64,000 nt of DNA from UBA3855 sp964472035 (lineage in GTDB: Bacteria; Bacillota; Clostridia; Oscillospirales; Ruminococcaceae): the NCBI GenBank assembly GCA_964472035.1, contig CAYYIT010000004.1:8422-72421 (forward strand). The letters run 5' to 3'. The notes under the pieces are model-generated. The model was not told the DNA's origin, did no database searches, and was given only the letters and a program-made list of their open reading frames with translations. This document shows positions 59,932-64,000 of the stretch, piece by piece. The position numbers were made by a program, and so were the translations under genes. Position 1 is the first letter of the stretch. Each line of letters starts with the position of its first letter.

Positions 59932-61581
59932 ATGGAAGCACTGTACAAAAAATTCAGCCGGGCAGAATTTGATGAAAACGGTCAGATCACGGGCTTTTCC
60001 CTGGACTATCCGGACAATTTCAATTTCGGCTATGATGTTGTGGATGCCATCGCGGCAGAAGAACCGGACAAGCGTGCCGTTGTCTGGTGCGATGATGAAG
60101 GGAACGAACGCACACTGACTTTTGGGGAAATCAGCGCCCTGTCCTCGCAGACAGCACACTATCTGGTCAAGCAGGGTGTCCGCAAGGGCGACCGCGTGAT
60201 GCTCATGCTCAAGCGGCATTTTGAGTACTGGTACATCATCGTCGCACTGCACAAGATCGGTGCAGTGACCATCCCTGCAAGCCATATGCTGACAACGGGC
60301 GATATCGTCTACCGTGCCAACGTTGCCGATATCCGCACGATCGTCTGCGCGGATGATCCTGCGCTCTGCAACAAGGTGCTGGATGCTTCCAAGCAGGCAC
60401 CGGGACTGACGAATCTCTTCACCGTCCGCATGGAACACGGCGGTTTCCGTCAGATCGACAAGCTGATCGAAGCAGAACCGAAGGTGTTCCCCAGAATGGA
60501 AACCAAGGTCAGCGAGGCGATCATCCTGTACTTCACCTCCGGCACGACCGGATATCCGAAGGCCGTCATCCACAATCATGCCTATCCGCTGGGACACATC
60601 GTCACCGGCGTGTACTGGCACTGTGTCAAGAATGACGGTCTGCACCTGACTGTTGCCGATACTGGCTGGGCAAAGTCCTCCTGGGGCAAGATCTACGGTC
60701 AGTGGCTCGGCGGCTCGGCGATCATGGCATACGATTATGACCGATTCGATGCAGAAAAGATGATGCAGGTCATTGAAAAATACAAGATCACGACCTTCTG
60801 CGCACCGCCCACGCTCTACCGACTGATGGCCAAGACCGGCCTGCGCCGCGAAGCATTTGCAAGCGTGACCCATGCCTCCACTGCCGGCGAGGCGCTGCAG
60901 GAGGAGATCATCCGTCTCTTCTACGAATGCACCGGTCTGGAGATCATGGAGGGCTTCGGTCAGTCCGAAACCACCCTCATCATCGGAAATTTTGCCGGCG
61001 GCAAGCCCAAGAGAGGTTCCATGGGCAAACCCTCCCCCCTCTACAAGGTACGTCTGGTCGATCCGGACGGCAATGATGTGCCGGTCGGCGAAACCGGAGA
61101 GATCGTCATCGACGCAAGGGAACGCATTCCGGAGGGTCTCTGCCTTGGCTACGAGAACAACAACGAAGCCACCGCAAGATGCTGGAAGGATGGGATTTTC
61201 CACACGGGCGATACCGCGTACTGCGACGAGGATGGCTATTACTACTATGTGAGCCGTCTGGATGATGTGATCAAGTCCAGCGGCTACCGTGTCGGTCCGT
61301 TCGAGGTGGAGAGCGTCCTCATCCAGCATCCGGCCGTTGTGGAATGCGCCGTCACCGGTGTTCCGGATGTCGAGCGCGGCAATCTGATCAAGGCAACGGT
61401 CGTTCTGACTGCCGGTACGGAGCCTTCCGATGCGCTGGCACAGGAACTCCAGGATTTCGTCAAGGAGCGTGCCGCAGGCTACAAGCGTCCGAGGATCGTG
61501 GAATTCGTTCCGGAGCTTCCCAAGACCATCAGCGGCAAGATCCGCTACAACATCATCCGCGAACGGGATGCCAAAAAATAA
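59932..61581 (+). CDS. Acyl-CoA synthetase (AMP-forming)
   Basis: 549 aa from MEALYKKFSRAEFD, with AAGGAGG ten bases upstream. The adenylate-forming signature YFTSGTTGYPKAV, the motif YYVSRLDDVIKSSGYRVGP and the C-terminal lysine region KTISGKIRYN are intact. The GWAKSSWGKIYGQWL segment is typical of medium-chain acyl-CoA or acetyl-CoA-like synthetases. It activates a carboxylate with ATP and CoA; the exact acid is unknown. Its own transcription start was not found, so it might be a tail gene of the fab operon. Confidence 0.9.
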   Translation: MEALYKKFSRAEFDENGQITGFSLDYPDNFNFGYDVVDAIAAEEPDKRAVVWCDDEGNERTLTFGEISALSSQTAHYLVKQGVRKGDRVMLMLKRHFEYWYIIVALHKIGAVTIPASHMLTTGDIVYRANVADIRTIVCADDPALCNKVLDASKQAPGLTNLFTVRMEHGGFRQIDKLIEAEPKVFPRMETKVSEAIILYFTSGTTGYPKAVIHNHAYPLGHIVTGVYWHCVKNDGLHLTVADTGWAKSSWGKIYGQWLGGSAIMAYDYDRFDAEKMMQVIEKYKITTFCAPPTLYRLMAKTGLRREAFASVTHASTAGEALQEEIIRLFYECTGLEIMEGFGQSETTLIIGNFAGGKPKRGSMGKPSPLYKVRLVDPDGNDVPVGETGEIVIDARERIPEGLCLGYENNNEATARCWKDGIFHTGDTAYCDEDGYYYYVSRLDDVIKSSGYRVGPFEVESVLIQHPAVVECAVTGVPDVERGNLIKATVVLTAGTEPSDALAQELQDFVKERAAGYKRPRIVEFVPELPKTISGKIRYNIIRERDAKK

Positions 61582-61589
61582 ACGCACAA

Positions 61590-61614
61590 CAGGGTCTGCA
61601 CGTTGCAGACCCTG
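61590..61614 (+). terminator. Terminator after the acyl-CoA synthetase gene
   Basis: CAGGGTCTGCA pairs with TGCAGACCCTG around a three-base loop; few Ts follow. Confidence 0.6.
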
Positions 61615-61698
61615 CAGCTTTCCCCAAAACATCAAGAAATTTTCCTTCCGGTATGGTATGATGGAATTACGATAACGTTATCCGAAAAAGGTGATCCT

Positions 61699-62505
61699 AT
61701 GAACAAATTTACAATTCTGTCCGTGGTCCTTACCTTCATCGACGAAAACCTGACACAGGAAATCACGCCGGAGCTTTGTGCGCAGAAATGCGGCTATTCG
61801 CTCTCCAATCTGCAGAAAATGTTCCGCTGCACCTTCCACATCGGCGTCAGCGACTATATTGCAAGGCGTAAGCTGACGGCTGCCGGCAAGGCACTGCTCG
61901 AAACGGACGCCTCCGTGCTGGACATTGCGCTGCAATACGGCTACAACTCCCATGAGGTCTTTACGAGGGCCTTCCAGCGGCTGTGGGGCGTGACGCCCTC
62001 AAAATTCCGCAAGAACCGGCGGTTTTCCGAAATCTACCCGAAACTCGATGAAGCCATTACCGTGACGGACGAGGAGGGAACGATTATGATGTACAGTAAG
62101 AAAAAATTCGATGTCTCGCACCTTTATGAGTATATCCGCGCGCACAGCGGGAAGTATGTGATCTGCTTCGACATGGTACGCCTGATGGAGGTCAACGACA
62201 CCTACGGCTCCGCTGCCGGCGACATTGCCCTTGCGGAGTGTCTGCGGAGGATCGACGAAGGCTCCGATGAAACCATGCTCCCCATCCGCATCGGCGGTGA
62301 TGAATTCATTCTGATCACGGATTTTGACAAGCTTGAGGATGCACAGGCTGTGGCGGAGCGCATTCTTGCCCGCAACGGTGAGACCGTCAAGTCCGGCGAA
62401 CATGTATTTCCCGTTTCCATGCGTGCCGGATACGTTGTGATCCCGAAGGGAAATCTGTGCTATAACGAGCTGTTCAGCCAGTGCGTTACGGCCGGCCGCC
62501 AATAA
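61699..62505 (+). CDS. AraC-type HTH fused to a GGDEF domain
   Basis: 268 aa from MNKFTILSVVLTFIDENL (AAAAGGTGATCC upstream). Residues ~10-110 are an AraC/XylS DNA-binding domain with two HTH motifs (CAQKCGYSLSNLQKMFR; VLDIALQYGYNSHEVFTRAFQ). The C-terminal half is a GGDEF domain: ICFDMVRLMEVNDTYGSAAGD and PIRIGGDEFILITDF, with the GGDEF signature intact. An N-terminal AraC domain joined to a diguanylate cyclase module is unusual; it may control transcription in response to nucleotide state. The GGDEF domain is compact at about 150 residues, so its activity is uncertain. Confidence 0.85.
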   Translation: MNKFTILSVVLTFIDENLTQEITPELCAQKCGYSLSNLQKMFRCTFHIGVSDYIARRKLTAAGKALLETDASVLDIALQYGYNSHEVFTRAFQRLWGVTPSKFRKNRRFSEIYPKLDEAITVTDEEGTIMMYSKKKFDVSHLYEYIRAHSGKYVICFDMVRLMEVNDTYGSAAGDIALAECLRRIDEGSDETMLPIRIGGDEFILITDFDKLEDAQAVAERILARNGETVKSGEHVFPVSMRAGYVVIPKGNLCYNELFSQCVTAGRQ

Positions 62506-62509
62506 CAGG

Positions 62510-62541
62510 AATTCCCCCTGCCGCGTGCAGGGGGAATTTTT
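62510..62541 (+). terminator. Terminator after the AraC-GGDEF gene
   Basis: AATTCCCCCTGC pairs with GCAGGGGGAATT followed by TTTT. Confidence 0.85.
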
Positions 62542-62555
62542 GCGCAGATCCCCTG

Positions 62556-62584
62556 TTTACATTTTCCGAATTTCGTGCTATAAT
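62556..62584 (+). promoter_or_regulatory. Promoter of the glycoside hydrolase-dockerin gene
   Basis: TTTACA and TATAAT with a 17-base spacer and extended TGC. Confidence 0.85.
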
Positions 62585-62616
62585 GACAGTACAATAACAG
62601 AACGGAGGGTTCCGAT

Positions 62617-63918
62617 ATGAAACGATTTGCGAAACTGACTGCCATGATGACAGCACTGGTACTTTGCTGCCTGTCGGGCAGTGTGCACGCCGAAGCACCA
62701 TCCTCTCCTTTTCATGCTACCTTCCTGCAGGGCTGGCTCTGCCGTGACTGGACGCAGGATCGCTGGAACGAGGAATTCCATGCCATGGACGAAGCCGGCT
62801 TTGACGCCGTCATCCTGCAGACGGTCTGTGACCTGACCTACGAGCAGACGGATACCTCCGCGGACAAGCAGGATCCCGATGCCTACGCCCTGACCTCCGC
62901 CTACATGCTCTATCCATCCTCACTCCCCGAACTGGAGGGCGCCTATGTCTCCTCCCATAACGGCGGTGACGCGCTCGCACTCGCCCTCTCCGCTGCCGAA
63001 GCAAACGGCATGCAGATCTGGATCGGCACCTGCGGTGACAACCGCTGGTGGAATTACGGCTGGGGCGCGCCCTTGGCCAATGCGGACGGCACAAGCTATT
63101 TCTCCCTCTGGTGCGAGGAAAACGCCGCGCTCTGCGGCGATATCATCACCGAGCTCTGGAACCGCTACGGCAGCGACTACGCCGACCAGATCGCAGGCTT
63201 CTACTATGTGAACGAGGTCTGGAACATCGACGCCGCCTGCGCCGGAACGGACGGCGGTGCCTATGCCGCTTGCATCGGCGAAAACATCAACGGTACCCTC
63301 TCCGCCATCAACGCAAACTGTCCGGACAAGCCCCTGATGATCAGCCCCTTCTTCAACCCCGACCTCTCCACCGCAGCGCAGTACGGCGCGTTCTGGGAGG
63401 ATATCTTCGCAGCAGCGGACTTCAGACCCGGCGATATCTTCGCCCATCAGGACGGCGGCGGACGGCAATGCACGCCGGAAGTCATCCGTGAATGGGCAGT
63501 CGCGCTGCGCGATGCCTGCCTGACCGAAAGCGGCATGCAGTTCTGGATCAACCACGAGACCTTCCAGACGGACAGCACACCGAAGCCCATTGAGGACCTT
63601 GCCGCCGCCCGCGAAGCCACCGCAGATCTGACCGGCAGCTGTATTCTCTTTTCGTGGAACCACTATTACAATCCGCTTGCGAATGCCGACCTTGCTCCCT
63701 ACGGCGAGGCCTTCCTGGCCTATGTACAGTCCCTGCAGCAGTTCATCGCAGGCGACGTAAATCTTGACGGCAGCTGCGATGCCGCCGATATTGCCCTTCT
63801 GCAGGCGCACCTGCTCGGCAATGCCGCGCTCACTGCTGCGCAGGCAGAAGCCGCGGATCTCTCCGCGGACGGGATCGTGGATGTCTTTGACCTTGGTCTG
63901 CTCAAGAAAATGATATAA
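62617..63918 (+). CDS. Secreted DUF4434-like putative glycoside hydrolase with C-terminal dockerin
   Basis: 433 aa; GGAGGG precedes the ATG. The signal peptide is MTALVLCCLSGSVHA. The catalytic-like region (residues ~35-370) starts TFLQGWLCRDWTQDRWNEEF and contains FYYVNEVWNID and CILFSWNHYYNP, features of a TIM-barrel glycosidase-like family (DUF4434 type); the Glu in VNEVW could be a catalytic residue. A dockerin ends it with loops DVNLDGSCDAADI and DLSADGIVDVFDL. It is likely a cell-surface or scaffoldin-bound polysaccharide enzyme; the substrate is unknown. Confidence 0.8.
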   Translation: MKRFAKLTAMMTALVLCCLSGSVHAEAPSSPFHATFLQGWLCRDWTQDRWNEEFHAMDEAGFDAVILQTVCDLTYEQTDTSADKQDPDAYALTSAYMLYPSSLPELEGAYVSSHNGGDALALALSAAEANGMQIWIGTCGDNRWWNYGWGAPLANADGTSYFSLWCEENAALCGDIITELWNRYGSDYADQIAGFYYVNEVWNIDAACAGTDGGAYAACIGENINGTLSAINANCPDKPLMISPFFNPDLSTAAQYGAFWEDIFAAADFRPGDIFAHQDGGGRQCTPEVIREWAVALRDACLTESGMQFWINHETFQTDSTPKPIEDLAAAREATADLTGSCILFSWNHYYNPLANADLAPYGEAFLAYVQSLQQFIAGDVNLDGSCDAADIALLQAHLLGNAALTAAQAEAADLSADGIVDVFDLGLLKKMI

Positions 63919-63924
63919 CAGCAA

Positions 63925-63948
63925 ACCCTCCGGATCACTCCGGAGGGT
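63925..63948 (+). terminator. Terminator after the glycoside hydrolase-dockerin gene
   Basis: ACCCTCCGG pairs with CCGGAGGGT around a short loop; few Ts follow. Confidence 0.6.
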
Positions 63949-64000
63949 CAGTCTGTCGAAAAAGTCCCGTCCAGCCACTGCGCCTCTGGCGCAGGGCTGG
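63949..64000. other. Right edge of the window
   Basis: About 50 bases with a GCGCC/GGCGC-like dyad at the very end; nothing further can be read. Confidence 0.3.

Overview
The window looks like a chromosomal segment from a dockerin-producing Ruminococcus-like member of the Clostridia. The evidence is four secreted proteins ending in type I dockerin-like calcium-binding repeats, a clostridial-order rnf operon (CDGEAB), a clostridial-order fatty acid operon with fabK, AGGAGG ribosome binding sites, extended -10 promoters and a SAM-I riboswitch on metK. The genus is an inference; no 16S gene is present.

Layout. 1-7.7 kb: the S10/spc ribosomal protein operon on the minus strand (rpsJ to rplF, which runs off the left edge), with a long leader carrying a promoter and an internal terminator-like hairpin. 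8-12.2 kb: minus-strand cell wall peptidase, pseudouridine synthase, membrane protein and phosphatase. 12.4-18.2 kb: an XRE regulator, then the six-gene Rnf ferredoxin:NAD+ oxidoreductase operon with a structured leader. 18.3-34.5 kb: a mixed region with an unknown alpha/beta-hydrolase-like protein, a transglutaminase-dockerin protein broken by a 100-N assembly gap, mscL, a zinc-ribbon repeat protein, a VanY-type peptidase, an LRR-dockerin protein, metK, a YhfC-like membrane protein, a sigma/anti-sigma pair, a cytidylate kinase-like protein and an ion transporter.

34.8-43.8 kb: a two-tRNA locus (Gln, Ala). An 8.7 kb integrative element sits in the 3' end of the tRNA-Ala gene and is bounded by a 48-bp direct repeat. 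In order it carries a tyrosine integrase, a divergent repressor/small HTH switch, a primase-helicase followed by an iteron-rich putative replication origin, an ImmA-like peptidase, a standalone structured RNA, a HIRAN protein, an RHH regulator with palindromic operators, a GIY-YIG nuclease gene broken by one stop codon, and a NYN-domain nuclease preceded by a hairpin RNA. No capsid, tail or terminase gene is visible. The layout resembles a phage satellite (PICI-like) or small replicating integrative element and is the most promising place for undescribed biology.

43.8-52.4 kb: a secreted dockerin protein, a GT-C type membrane glycosyltransferase, a type IV pilin-like protein, a fusion of a TetM/EF-G-like GTPase with a YacP/Rae1-type NYN nuclease, an HTH protein with a Gly/Ala-rich tail, and an ECF sigma/anti-sigma pair. 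52.6-59.8 kb: fatty acid synthesis operon fabH-acpP-fabK-fabD-fabG-fabF-fabZ-accD-accA, lacking accB and accC. 59.9-64 kb: an acyl-CoA synthetase, an AraC-GGDEF fusion regulator and a dockerin-bearing putative glycoside hydrolase.

The core genes supply ribosomes, membrane lipid, SAM and ion-motive energy conservation. The dockerin proteins point to an extracellular scaffold-bound enzyme or adhesion system whose scaffoldins lie elsewhere.
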